The notes under the pieces: model-generated
What the model was told of the DNA's origin: nothing
Databases searched by the model: none
The model's input: the letters and a program-made list of their open reading frames with translations, nothing else
Shown here: one piece after another, positions 1 to 5,240 of the stretch
How the letters are laid out: every line of letters begins with the position of its first letter
Numbering within the stretch: the stretch's first letter is position 1
Source of the DNA: Candidatus Bathyarchaeota archaeon
GTDB lineage: Archaea; Thermoproteota; Bathyarchaeia; Bathyarchaeales; UBA233
NCBI GenBank assembly: GCA_023488835.1
Contig: JAMDCS010000100.1
Span: 1 to 5,240, forward strand
Direction of reading: 5' to 3'
DNA length: 5,240 nucleotides
Translations under genes and position numbers: made by a program

Positions 1-3000
1 ACCTGGATGTACCTGACTCTGCCTTCTCAAAGTACGCTCGGATTGTTGTGGATTTTTCACCGTACTTTCTTGTGTTATCCATTAAATTATAGAATAGTTG
101 CCTAACAAACGAATCTGCAAGCAAATTCAACCCATGGCAATCATTAATTATCTTTGGCAAAGGCCCAGAGAAGAGAACAACAGCTTCATTTAGTTTCTCT
201 TCAACATTAACATAAACTAGTTCTTCAGCGCCTATCTGTTCGTACATTTTGGAGAACTCAAAAATCTTCACCGCTTCTTTAACAGCCTGCTCTATCTTAC
301 TTAACCCTTCAACAACATCAACCTGGTCAGCATGCTTCTTCTTCAGCAAATACGCATACCCAGTCACCGCCGAAAGCTTATTACGAACATCATGCCTAGT
401 CAAGCTGCCCACAACACCCAGTTTTTCATTAACCAACACCAACTGATCCATCATCCGATTCAGTTCTTCTTCAGCTTTCATGCGCTCGGAAATATCTCTA
501 GCTATAGCAAGAATCAGTTTTTTGCCTTCAAAATCGACTACTCGGGCTTGAATTTCTACTGGCAACAAGGTTTTGTCCTTGCAAACGTGCACAGATTCAA
601 AAACTGCACTGCCAGATTCAATCAACGTTTTAATCCGGGACTCAAATAGAGTAGCAGATTCAGGTACATCCAGGTCTAGAATATTCATTTTAGCCATTTC
701 ATCTTTACTGTAGCCTCGCAACTTGTAAGCTGCCTCGTTGAAGTTAACAATGTTACCTTCTATGTCATGAACAAAAATCGAGTCAGTGGCTAAGTCAAAG
801 ATGTGCGCAGCCATTTTCAGCTCCTCTTCAACCTTCTTGCGCTCAGTTATATCTTGGATCATGCCAAACATTCGAATAGGTTTGCCTTGGGTGTCAAATT
901 CAACTTCCCCAGTTGCATTAGCTGCCCTCAAAGCGCCATCAGCCCGGATAATACGCATATCGATATTGTAGGGCTTCCCATTCAATGCATCCTCTATAGA
1001 TTGCCTAACAAACGCAACATCGGCAGGATGAACCGCAGCCAAAAACTTGTCCACAGACGGAACCATATCGAGTGGAAAACCAAATAATTTGTAGGTCTCC
1101 TCACCCCAAACCAGAACACCTGTTTTAACGTTCCAATCCCAGTCACCGATATGGGCAACTTTCTGCGCCTGCCTCACCCGTTCTTCACTGATCTGTAGCT
1201 TCTTTTCCACTTTTTTGCGTTCTGTTGTGTCTCTAAATACTCCTTGAAGCACTATTCGCCCACCAACAACAATGCGGTTGGATTTAATTGTAACGTCTTT
1301 AATTTCCCCTGTTTTCGTGATAACCTGTGTTTCAAGAACACCATCTTGCTTAAGATGTTGCTTGAAAACTCTTGCAGTGTCTCCTTCAATTTCATGTGGT
1401 GGATGAAGCATACGTTGATGTTGACCAACGATTTCCGATTTTTCTCGACCAACCAACTCTAAAGCGGCAGGATTACAATCAATCAGTATGCCAGTCTCAG
1501 CATCAGCTAAAAATATGGCATCTGCTGATCCCTCAAACAGTTTCCTGTGTTTTTCCTCAGATGCCCTTAAAGTTGTCTCTGCTTTCTTGCGTTCAGATAT
1601 GTCTCTGATTACGCTAAGGATTAGTTTTTTGCCCTTTAAATTGATAATACGGGCGTGAATTTCTGTTGGAAGCAAGGTTTTGTCTTTACACACTTGCACA
1701 GTTTCAAAAACTGCACTACCCCTTTCGAGCAACAACTTGACTCTGGATTCAATTTGGGAGGCAGTTTCAGGTGTATCTATGTCCCTAATATTCATTTTTG
1801 CCATTTCGTCTTTAGTGTAACCGTACAACTTGTAAGCGGCTTCGTTGAAGTTGACGATTTTTCCGTCCATATCAATAACCATAATTGAGTCAGTAGCCAA
1901 ATCAAAAATGTTCGCAGCAATTTTCAGTTCCTCCTCCGTTTTTTTGTGTTCCGTAATGTTTCGGGAAAGGTGAATCACTCTGGTTATCTCACCTTGCATG
2001 TTCCTGTATGGATAAACTGAGATTGCAACATCCATTTTATTATGGTCTTTGTCAAAGTGAACATGATTGGCAGTAGTGACTTTTCCTGTTGCCAAAGCCT
2101 CTTGGAGTGGGCAATGGTGAGGTTCCTCGCAGGGCGATGAGCAATTATGGGTTACTTCGTAACAGGTTTTGCCAACCAAATCTTCTTTTCTTGACTTCAA
2201 TTCCCTTTCGGCTTCACCGTTCACTGCTAAAATTCGGTAGTCTTTGGGATCAATAACCAACAGAACTTCAGAAATTGAATCAATCACACTTTCGTTAAAT
2301 TCTTTCAAATTCTGCAGTTCTTGTTCAGCCTTTTTGCGTGCGTCTATATCTCGTGCAAACGCAATAATCAATGTCTCTTTACCCACGGTTATTGGGCTTA
2401 AGCATACTTCTACACAAAATAAGCTTCCATCTTTACGTTTTTGAGTGCTCTCAAAAGTGACGGATTGCCCCGAAAGTACCTTGGTCCATGTCAGATTTCC
2501 CTTGTCAATCTCTTTTGCTTCTGGAGAGATGTCTGGAATACTCATTTTGAGGAGTTCTTTTCTTGTGTATCCGAGGCTTTTGCATGCCTGAAGGTTTACA
2601 TCCACGACTTGACCGTTTTTGTCATGTATTAAAATGGCTTCTGCGGCTTGCTCCAAAATAATGCGATAGCGGTTATCGCACTCTACTAAAGCTGATTTTG
2701 CTTTCGCTCTTTCTGTAACTAACCGAATGCCGTGAGAAAGTTCGCCGTAGACGGTTTCAGGTGAACCTTGCTTGTGATAGTATCCTTCTGCGCCCAAGTT
2801 CAGCGCTTTGATGGCTACTTCTTCTCTTCCTTTGCCAGTAAATAGAATAAAAGGAATTTTGTTTTCCTGTTCACGTAGCTCCTCTAGGAATTGGAGTCCG
2901 TCTTTTTGTGGCATTTCATAATCAGAAACCACAACGTCAAAAGTCCCAGCTGATAGCTTCTTGAAGGCTTCATCTACACAACATACACCTTCAATCTCGA

Positions 3001-3115
3001 AGCTCCCATCCATATCCATCAAAATCTGCCTCGAAATCTCTAGTATAGTTGGGTCATCATCAACATGCAACACTCTAATAGCATTAGCCCGTTCGGAAGT
3101 CCTCAAATCAGCCAT
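1..3115 (-). CDS. Multi-PAS hybrid sensor histidine kinase (REC-PAS6-DHp-HATPase), C-terminus cut by window edge
   Basis: Reading the minus strand from the ATG at 3115-3113 gives 1038 uninterrupted codons to the left edge, so the C-terminus lies outside. Residues about 12-135 are a CheY-like receiver: acidic pocket D20/D21, phosphoacceptor D65 in VVVSDYEMP, switch T93 in LFTGKG and K115 in YYHKQG. Six PAS domains follow at about 148-262, 273-392, 403-513, 522-635, 646-760 and 772-880, most ending in the DI(S/T)ERKK signature that leads into a linking helix. PAS5 is of the PAS_3 type (WDWN at 659-662, HPADV at 696). The phosphoacceptor helix has RHDVRNKL with H908, the archaeal-style H-box. 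The HATPase N-box (FYNLMDNTRKYGEK, N1010 and N1014) begins just before the edge; the ATP-binding G boxes are not visible. I see no membrane segment or signal peptide, so a cytosolic sensor is expected. The start is supported by an in-frame stop at 3155-3157 with no other ATG between, although the ribosome binding site is weak. The signal sensed is unknown. Confidence 0.93.
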   Translation of the reverse strand, partial: MADLRTSERANAIRVLHVDDDPTILEISRQILMDMDGSFEIEGVCCVDEAFKKLSAGTFDVVVSDYEMPQKDGLQFLEELREQENKIPFILFTGKGREEVAIKALNLGAEGYYHKQGSPETVYGELSHGIRLVTERAKAKSALVECDNRYRIILEQAAEAILIHDKNGQVVDVNLQACKSLGYTRKELLKMSIPDISPEAKEIDKGNLTWTKVLSGQSVTFESTQKRKDGSLFCVEVCLSPITVGKETLIIAFARDIDARKKAEQELQNLKEFNESVIDSISEVLLVIDPKDYRILAVNGEAERELKSRKEDLVGKTCYEVTHNCSSPCEEPHHCPLQEALATGKVTTANHVHFDKDHNKMDVAISVYPYRNMQGEITRVIHLSRNITEHKKTEEELKIAANIFDLATDSIMVIDMDGKIVNFNEAAYKLYGYTKDEMAKMNIRDIDTPETASQIESRVKLLLERGSAVFETVQVCKDKTLLPTEIHARIINLKGKKLILSVIRDISERKKAETTLRASEEKHRKLFEGSADAIFLADAETGILIDCNPAALELVGREKSEIVGQHQRMLHPPHEIEGDTARVFKQHLKQDGVLETQVITKTGEIKDVTIKSNRIVVGGRIVLQGVFRDTTERKKVEKKLQISEERVRQAQKVAHIGDWDWNVKTGVLVWGEETYKLFGFPLDMVPSVDKFLAAVHPADVAFVRQSIEDALNGKPYNIDMRIIRADGALRAANATGEVEFDTQGKPIRMFGMIQDITERKKVEEELKMAAHIFDLATDSIFVHDIEGNIVNFNEAAYKLRGYSKDEMAKMNILDLDVPESATLFESRIKTLIESGSAVFESVHVCKDKTLLPVEIQARVVDFEGKKLILAIARDISERMKAEEELNRMMDQLVLVNEKLGVVGSLTRHDVRNKLSAVTGYAYLLKKKHADQVDVVEGLSKIEQAVKEAVKIFEFSKMYEQIGAEELVYVNVEEKLNEAVVLFSGPLPKIINDCHGLNLLADSFVRQLFYNLMDNTRKYGEKSTTIRAYFEKAESGTSR
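485..853 (-). repeat. Intragenic PAS duplication, copy B (linker helix plus PAS6)
   Basis: This is the partner of the PAS3 segment and encodes residues 755-877, directly before the phosphoacceptor helix. Similarity is visible in the DNA as well, for example around 557-610 against 1664-1717. Similarity stops after DISER: copy A continues into the PAS4 linker while copy B continues into the DHp helix. Several changes are chemically significant near the N-terminus, where IMVID in copy A becomes IFVHD in copy B, so the two may no longer bind the same ligand. Confidence 0.85.
1592..1960 (-). repeat. Intragenic PAS duplication, copy A (linker helix plus PAS3)
   Basis: This segment encodes kinase residues 386-508. 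It matches residues 755-877 (copy B) without gaps at an offset of exactly 1107 bases, or 369 codons. From residue 403 to 508 I count about 30 differences in 106 residues, roughly 72 percent identity. The preceding linker (EEELKIAAN here, EEELKMAAH in copy B) is also shared. Blocks such as NFNEAAYKL, KDEMAKMNI, GSAVFE and VCKDKTLLP are identical. The other PAS domains of the protein are far less alike, so this looks like a recent within-gene duplication. Confidence 0.85.
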
Positions 3116-3196
3116 ACAGCAACATTCCCAACTCAGGTACCATGAAAGCGTTGTTTAATGTTTAAAATCATTATGAATTCAGAATATAGAGAATAG

Positions 3197-3214
3197 ATTA
3201 TTTAACTAAATAAT
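3197..3214. promoter_or_regulatory. Perfect AT-rich inverted repeat, candidate operator or TATA region of the kinase gene
   Basis: ATTATTTA and TAAATAAT are exact reverse complements separated by AC, giving a symmetric 18-base site that starts 82 bases upstream of the kinase ATG. Such dyads fit dimeric winged-helix or helix-turn-helix regulators, and the sequence also resembles an archaeal TATA box read on either strand. The AT-rich background makes chance symmetry more likely than in average DNA. Confidence 0.4.
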
Positions 3215-3395
3215 TATAGTTTTAGCAAGTTCATAGGTAGCCAAAGAAAGCTAAAAAACCCATTTTCATAGGAAACTTGGGCTCGGTCGCCAATAAGTCT
3301 CCTAGACATTGCCGTCTGAGTAACTCTGAACTTTCATCCAAATTAATGTCAAGCTAATGCCTTCTCATCATCCGGCAAAAAATACATAGGGTGAA

Positions 3396-3443
3396 GGGAA
3401 CATAAAAGCATTAACATGCACCGCAGCGAAAGTATCGGGAACA
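3396..3443 (+). promoter_or_regulatory. GGGAACA direct repeat upstream of rubrerythrin
   Basis: The heptamer GGGAACA occurs at 3396-3402 and 3437-3443, 41 bases apart, close to four turns of the helix and therefore on the same face. Each copy is followed by AT-rich sequence (TAAAAG and CTTTTATT). The second lies immediately before the TATA-like tract, where an archaeal BRE or an activator site would sit. Two stacked promoters or a paired regulator site are both possible. Confidence 0.3.
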
Positions 3444-3444
3444 C

Positions 3445-3453
3445 TTTTATTTT
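3445..3453 (+). promoter_or_regulatory. TATA-like element of the rubrerythrin gene
   Basis: TTTTATTTT lies 35 bases before the ATG. With the usual archaeal spacing of about 25 bases from TATA box to start site, transcription would begin near 3470, leaving a short leader that still includes the ribosome binding site. The match to the TTTAWATA consensus is only partial. Confidence 0.35.
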
Positions 3454-3471
3454 CGGTTTCAGATAACCAAA

Positions 3472-3479
3472 GGTAGGAG
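3472..3479 (+). promoter_or_regulatory. Ribosome binding site of rubrerythrin
   Basis: GGTAGGAG ends nine bases before the ATG at 3489 and is complementary in its GGAG part to the expected CCUCC of the 16S 3' end. It fixes the start codon and suggests stronger translation than the kinase, whose upstream sequence lacks such a motif. Confidence 0.65.
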
Positions 3480-3488
3480 TCGAATCTT

Positions 3489-4061
3489 ATGGATTTTGTT
3501 GGAAGTCAAACAGAAAAGAATCTTTTAGCCGCGTTTGCAGGAGAATCCCAAGCGCGCAACCGCTACACTTTCTTTGCCAGCGTGGCCAAAAAAGCAGGCT
3601 ATGAACAAATCGGGGCGATTTTTGAGGAAACCGCAGCAAACGAGAAGGAACATGCAGAATTATTCTTTAAGCATCTTCGCGGCGGGATGGTGGAAATCAA
3701 AGCGTCTTATCCAGCAGGAGTAATTGCTTCAACCGCTGACCATCTTAAAGCTGCTGCGGAAGGTGAAAAGTTTGAGTGGGGAACACTCTACCCTAACTTC
3801 GGGGATGTTGCTGAGAAAGAGGGTTTCCCAGAGGTTGCCCGGACTTTTCGTATGGTTGCAAAAGTAGAAGTCTACCATGAACGCAGGTACAACAAGCTGC
3901 TTGAAAGTTTGCAGCAGGGTAAAGTGTTCAAGAAGGATGCACCTATAAAATGGAAATGCCGAAACTGTGGCTTAGTCATCGAAGGACCAAATGCGCCTGA
4001 TATGTGCCCAACATGCAGTCATCCCAAAGCGTACTTTGAAGTGTGGACAGAAAACTATTAG
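3489..4061 (+). CDS. rbr: Rubrerythrin (di-iron peroxidase with C-terminal rubredoxin domain)
   Basis: The 190-residue product has the length and domain order of classical rubrerythrin. Residues 1-145 are the ferritin-like four-helix domain with all expected di-iron ligands: E19 (AGESQARNRY), E52 and H55 (ANEKEHAE), E93 and E96 (GEKFEW), and E127 and H130 (EVYHE). Residues 153-190 form the rubredoxin domain, with CRNCG (C157, C160) and CPTCSHP (C173, C176) holding the single iron. The family reduces hydrogen peroxide to water in the cytoplasm of anaerobes, taking electrons through the rubredoxin iron from rubredoxin or an NAD(P)H oxidoreductase. The start is supported by GGTAGGAG nine bases upstream. 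It stands alone on its strand, divergent from the sensor kinase and followed by T-tracts, so it is probably monocistronic. Nothing appears truncated or missing. Confidence 0.97.
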   Translation: MDFVGSQTEKNLLAAFAGESQARNRYTFFASVAKKAGYEQIGAIFEETAANEKEHAELFFKHLRGGMVEIKASYPAGVIASTADHLKAAAEGEKFEWGTLYPNFGDVAEKEGFPEVARTFRMVAKVEVYHERRYNKLLESLQQGKVFKKDAPIKWKCRNCGLVIEGPNAPDMCPTCSHPKAYFEVWTENY

Positions 4062-4067
4062 CCAACA

Positions 4068-4083
4068 TTTTCTTCTTTATTTT
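4068..4083 (+). terminator. T-rich terminator candidate after rubrerythrin
   Basis: A pyrimidine-rich stretch of TTTT, CTTCTTT and TTTT tracts starts seven bases after the TAG stop. Archaeal RNA polymerase can terminate at such T-tracts without a hairpin. A second run of seven T residues at 4112-4118 could act as a backup. No stable stem is seen before either tract. Confidence 0.45.
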
Positions 4084-4128
4084 GAAGCATTCTAGTGGAA
4101 CTTAGCTGCGATTTTTTTCTATAGCCCC

Positions 4129-4138
4129 CTTATATAAA
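4129..4138 (+). promoter_or_regulatory. TATA-like box in the gap after rubrerythrin
   Basis: CTTATATAAA is a good archaeal TATA-type sequence, but the bases before it (AGCCCC) are not a typical purine-rich BRE. Plus-strand transcription would start near 4160-4165 and run into the inverted-repeat region, where no protein gene is evident. It is flanked by TAGCC and GGCTA (4122-4126 and 4139-4143), so it could instead be the loop of a weak stem. Confidence 0.35.
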
Positions 4139-4258
4139 GGCTAAGCGTTTACGGGGTCATGCATGTTTAGGTGCGGTCATTCATTTAGATAATGCAGTTT
4201 GTAGGGAGCGTTTGTTGGGTTTACTTTGTGTTTTCTCATCGTTTGCATCGGCGCTAGT

Positions 4259-4317
4259 CAGGCGGGAAACAAAAGCCTGCACTCTATTTCTCAGAAACTT
4301 CTATCGCATACATAGAG
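4259..4317. repeat. Two consecutive short stem-loop candidates
   Basis: CAGGC at 4259-4263 pairs with GCCTG at 4275-4279 around an 11-base A-rich loop. CTCTAT at 4282-4287 pairs with ATAGAG at 4312-4317 around a 24-base loop. The stems are short and either could occur by chance; their interest is that they follow one another directly and lead into the stronger inverted repeat at 4323. Confidence 0.3.
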
Positions 4318-4322
4318 AACAA

Positions 4323-4337
4323 CGTAGGCTGCCTACG
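4323..4337. repeat. Perfect 7-bp inverted repeat with one-base centre
   Basis: CGTAGGC and GCCTACG are exact reverse complements around a single T. A one-base loop is too tight for a full RNA hairpin (the inner pairs would open), so a dimeric protein-binding site is as likely as an RNA stem. The GC content is higher than that of the surrounding DNA, which makes a chance dyad less likely here. Confidence 0.45.
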
Positions 4338-4349
4338 CTAAGGTGTTTA

Positions 4350-4380
4350 GGTTTAAACCGATAAATACCGAGATTTAAAC
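4350..4380. repeat. GTTTAAA/TTTAAAC inverted repeat containing a 10-bp palindrome
   Basis: GTTTAAA at 4351-4357 is the reverse complement of TTTAAAC at 4374-4380, with 16 bases between. The left arm also sits in the perfect palindrome GGTTTAAACC (4350-4359). The AT-rich arms could serve as a regulator site or a weak hairpin. Confidence 0.35.
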
Positions 4381-4537
4381 GAGGAAGAAGATTGCGAAGA
4401 ATTTGTGGTAAGTTTGGTTTTTGAAGGTATACATTGTGAAGGAACCAAATTTGTTGGGTGGGAACTTAACGAATGTGGCTGACATTCGGCAACAACAAAC
4501 AATCAAGAAACGCATTAGCAGATGCCAACTCAAACGA

Positions 4538-4556
4538 AGAGCAAGGGGGAAGCTCT
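4538..4556 (-). terminator. Weak hairpin after the small gene
   Basis: AGAGC at 4538-4542 and GCTCT at 4552-4556 form a 5-bp stem with a 9-base loop, just beyond the stop codon of the minus-strand small gene. Downstream on that strand the DNA is only moderately T-rich (about 4480-4515), so this is a tentative transcript end. Confidence 0.25.
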
Positions 4557-4562
4557 CGGCAC

Positions 4563-4841
4563 TTATTCTTTGCTTTTCCCCTTATCGTACTTTTCAACCA
4601 TGCGTTTTACTTTCTTTTCTAATTGCAACTCGTATGAGTGCTCAGGCACCATGGGGAGCAGGGTATCTTTTTTAACCAAATCGTTTGGTTGTACAATTCG
4701 TCTTTCGCCAGCTTTGACTGGGACTTTTTCGCCTTCGATGCAATCTTTAAAGTCTTCTAGCGCTTCCACAATCCAGTAGCCTTCACTTTCAGTTACAACC
4801 TTGACTTTGTATAATCCCTTGTAGTAGTAAAATTCGCTCAT
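4563..4841 (-). CDS. Small conserved-looking hypothetical protein (92 aa)
   Basis: I do not recognise a named family. The ATG at 4841 gives MSEFYYYKGLYKVKVV at the start; a longer reading from a TTG at 4853 adds only MWIF and is less likely. About residues 5-60 alternate hydrophobic and charged residues with turn glycines (EGYWIVEAL, EGEKVPVKAGERRIV), suggesting a small beta-rich fold, possibly barrel-like. The last 25 residues (from about HSYELQLEKKVKRMV) look like an amphipathic helix ending in a Lys/Glu-rich tail. There is no signal peptide, membrane segment or metal motif, so it is probably a soluble cytosolic protein. It begins 53 bases after the stop of the MBL-fold gene on the same strand, which suggests co-transcription. 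However, a TTTACTTTAAAA tract near 4866-4877 could be its own TATA box. Coding character is supported by the clean frame and ordered composition; function is unknown. Confidence 0.75.
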   Translation of the reverse strand: MSEFYYYKGLYKVKVVTESEGYWIVEALEDFKDCIEGEKVPVKAGERRIVQPNDLVKKDTLLPMVPEHSYELQLEKKVKRMVEKYDKGKSKE

Positions 4842-4865
4842 AAAAATCCACAACTACTAGTTTGG

Positions 4866-4877
4866 TTTTAAAGTAAA
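4866..4877 (-). promoter_or_regulatory. TATA-like tract before the small gene
   Basis: On the minus strand TTTACTTTAAAA lies about 25-35 bases before the ATG at 4841, the spacing expected for a leaderless or short-leader archaeal transcript. If functional, the small gene would be transcribed independently of the nuclease-like gene. The match is partial and the sequence is simply AT-rich. Confidence 0.25.
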
Positions 4878-4894
4878 TAACTCTTACTCGAAAG

Positions 4895-5240
4895 CTAAAG
4901 TTGGTACTCCCTGGTTTTTTCCACAAGCGTCACTTGACCGCCGACATCTCCCATGAACTTCTTGAATAGCTTTGCGTTCTCCGTGTGGACAGGGAAAACC
5001 TGTTTGGCATTGATTTTTTTGAGGGCGGCTTTCAACCGCAGAGGCATCATGTGCCCTGAAACATGAACGTGGTATTGCGGCAAGCCGTAGTGGCTCAGCC
5101 AATTAACTAAGCGTTCATAGTCAATCTCCATTTCCTCGTTGAATGGCTCAGACGCTGACAAAACATAGCAGCTTCCCGCCGAGGGTTGGATGGAGTTAAG
5201 TTCTTCAAAATCATAGAAAGACACCGCCAAAACCACCATT
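4895..5240 (-). CDS. MBL-fold/beta-CASP metallohydrolase, RNase J-like, C-terminal part only
   Basis: The frame is open to the right edge, so the N-terminus, including the main HxHxDH zinc motif, lies outside; the methionine at 5239 is probably internal. Numbering from it, the 114 visible residues include SASEPFNEE (28-36), HVSGHMMP (59-66) and FPVHTE (82-87). The last two correspond to the His-bearing motif and the PVHGE-like motif near the end of the beta-CASP and MBL domains in RNase J and related nucleases. Members of this family process or degrade RNA from the 5' end or internally using two zinc ions. The order SGH, about 20 residues, then PVHTE is the usual one. The chain ends about 27 residues after PVHTE, so it lacks the extra C-terminal domain of bacterial RNase J, as is usual for archaeal versions. 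An RNase J-like enzyme is likely; another MBL hydrolase of the same superfamily cannot be excluded. Confidence 0.75.
   Translation of the reverse strand, partial: MVVLAVSFYDFEELNSIQPSAGSCYVLSASEPFNEEMEIDYERLVNWLSHYGLPQYHVHVSGHMMPLRLKAALKKINAKQVFPVHTENAKLFKKFMGDVGGQVTLVEKTREYQL

Larger units (their letters stand above)
3116..3488. promoter_or_regulatory. Divergent intergenic region between kinase and rubrerythrin
   Basis: This 373-base gap separates the start codons of two divergently transcribed genes and must hold both promoters. The left part (about 3155-3235) is extremely AT-rich and carries an 8-bp inverted repeat. The right part has two GGGAACA copies, a TTTTATTTT tract and a strong ribosome binding site before rubrerythrin. 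Between about 3235 and 3370 I find no convincing open frame, tRNA or strong hairpin; only a short AGAC/GTCT stem at 3304-3317. Confidence 0.6.
4062..4562. other. Gene-poor stretch with a promoter-like box and serial inverted repeats
   Basis: No convincing protein gene lies here; the only longer plus-strand frame begins with TTG at 4421 and overlaps the small minus-strand gene antisense. The stretch holds T-tracts near the rubrerythrin end, a strong TATA-like box at 4129-4138, and inverted repeats at 4259-4279, 4282-4317, 4323-4337 and 4351-4380. A 9-base direct repeat TGTTTAGGT occurs at 4164-4172 and 4344-4352. A short AGAC-free stem AGAGC/GCTCT lies at 4538-4556. I find no tRNA T-loop motif and no recognisable RNase P or SRP RNA core. 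A non-coding RNA, a regulatory locus or the remains of a lost gene are all possible. Confidence 0.5.

Noticed and set aside
485..1960. The paired PAS segments considered as a mobile-element or assembly duplication.
   Set aside because: The copies differ at about 28 percent of residues and keep the frame at an exact codon offset, so they are diverged coding duplicates rather than an assembly artefact or insertion sequence.
249..2632. Several plus-strand open frames of about 60-105 codons across the left half, and a 66-codon minus-strand frame at 1252-1452.
   Set aside because: All lie within the long kinase frame in other reading frames, have no family-like sequence and no ribosome binding sites; the kinase frame is continuous with clear domains.
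3270..3340. A possible tRNA or small structured RNA in the divergent gap.
   Set aside because: No GGTTCRA-type T-loop, no acceptor stem pairing and no cloverleaf could be made; only a 4-bp stem is present.
3535..3723. A 62-codon plus-strand frame inside rubrerythrin.
   Set aside because: It lies in another frame of a fully recognisable enzyme gene and has no supporting feature.
4421..4779. Two overlapping plus-strand frames of 84 and 85 codons.
   Set aside because: The first needs a TTG start and both run antisense through the small minus-strand gene. Their composition is irregular and they match no motif.
4884..5102. A 72-codon minus-strand frame overlapping the nuclease-like gene.
   Set aside because: It is a shadow of the MBL/beta-CASP frame, which carries the HVSGH and PVHTE motifs.

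Overview
The window looks archaeal. The AT-rich DNA has TATA-like boxes and T-tract ends rather than clear bacterial -35/-10 promoters. The sensor kinase has the archaeal-style H-box (RHDVRNKL) after a long PAS chain. The rightmost gene resembles the C-terminus of an archaeal RNase J-like beta-CASP nuclease. A Bathyarchaeia-like or methanogen-related lineage is my best guess, but this is inference from gene style; no rRNA or other marker is present.

Layout. (1) Positions 1-3115, minus strand: one very large open frame, cut by the left edge. It encodes a soluble sensor kinase with an N-terminal receiver domain, six PAS domains, a dimerisation/phosphoacceptor helix and the start of a HATPase domain; 1038 codons are visible. 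PAS3 and PAS6 are recent duplicates and PAS2 carries a Cys/His cluster. (2) Positions 3116-3488: divergent intergenic region with an AT-rich perfect inverted repeat on the kinase side and a GGGAACA direct repeat, TATA-like tract and strong ribosome binding site on the other. (3) Positions 3489-4061, plus strand: a complete classical rubrerythrin with all di-iron and rubredoxin ligands. (4) Positions 4062-4562: about 500 bases without a convincing gene, holding T-tracts, a good TATA box and a run of inverted repeats; a possible non-coding RNA or regulatory locus. (5) Positions 4563-4841, minus strand: a small 92-residue protein of unknown function. (6) Positions 4895-5240, minus strand: C-terminal part of an MBL-fold/beta-CASP hydrolase, cut by the right edge and 53 bases upstream of the small gene, so the two may be co-transcribed.

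The kinase and rubrerythrin are divergently transcribed from one intergenic region. Rubrerythrin is a peroxide-detoxifying enzyme of anaerobes, so a redox or oxygen-related signal for the kinase is possible, but nothing in the sequence proves it. No mobile element, CRISPR array, tRNA or rRNA was seen, and I did not recognise a clear novel multi-gene system. The most open questions are the structured gap at 4062-4562 and the small protein beside the nuclease.
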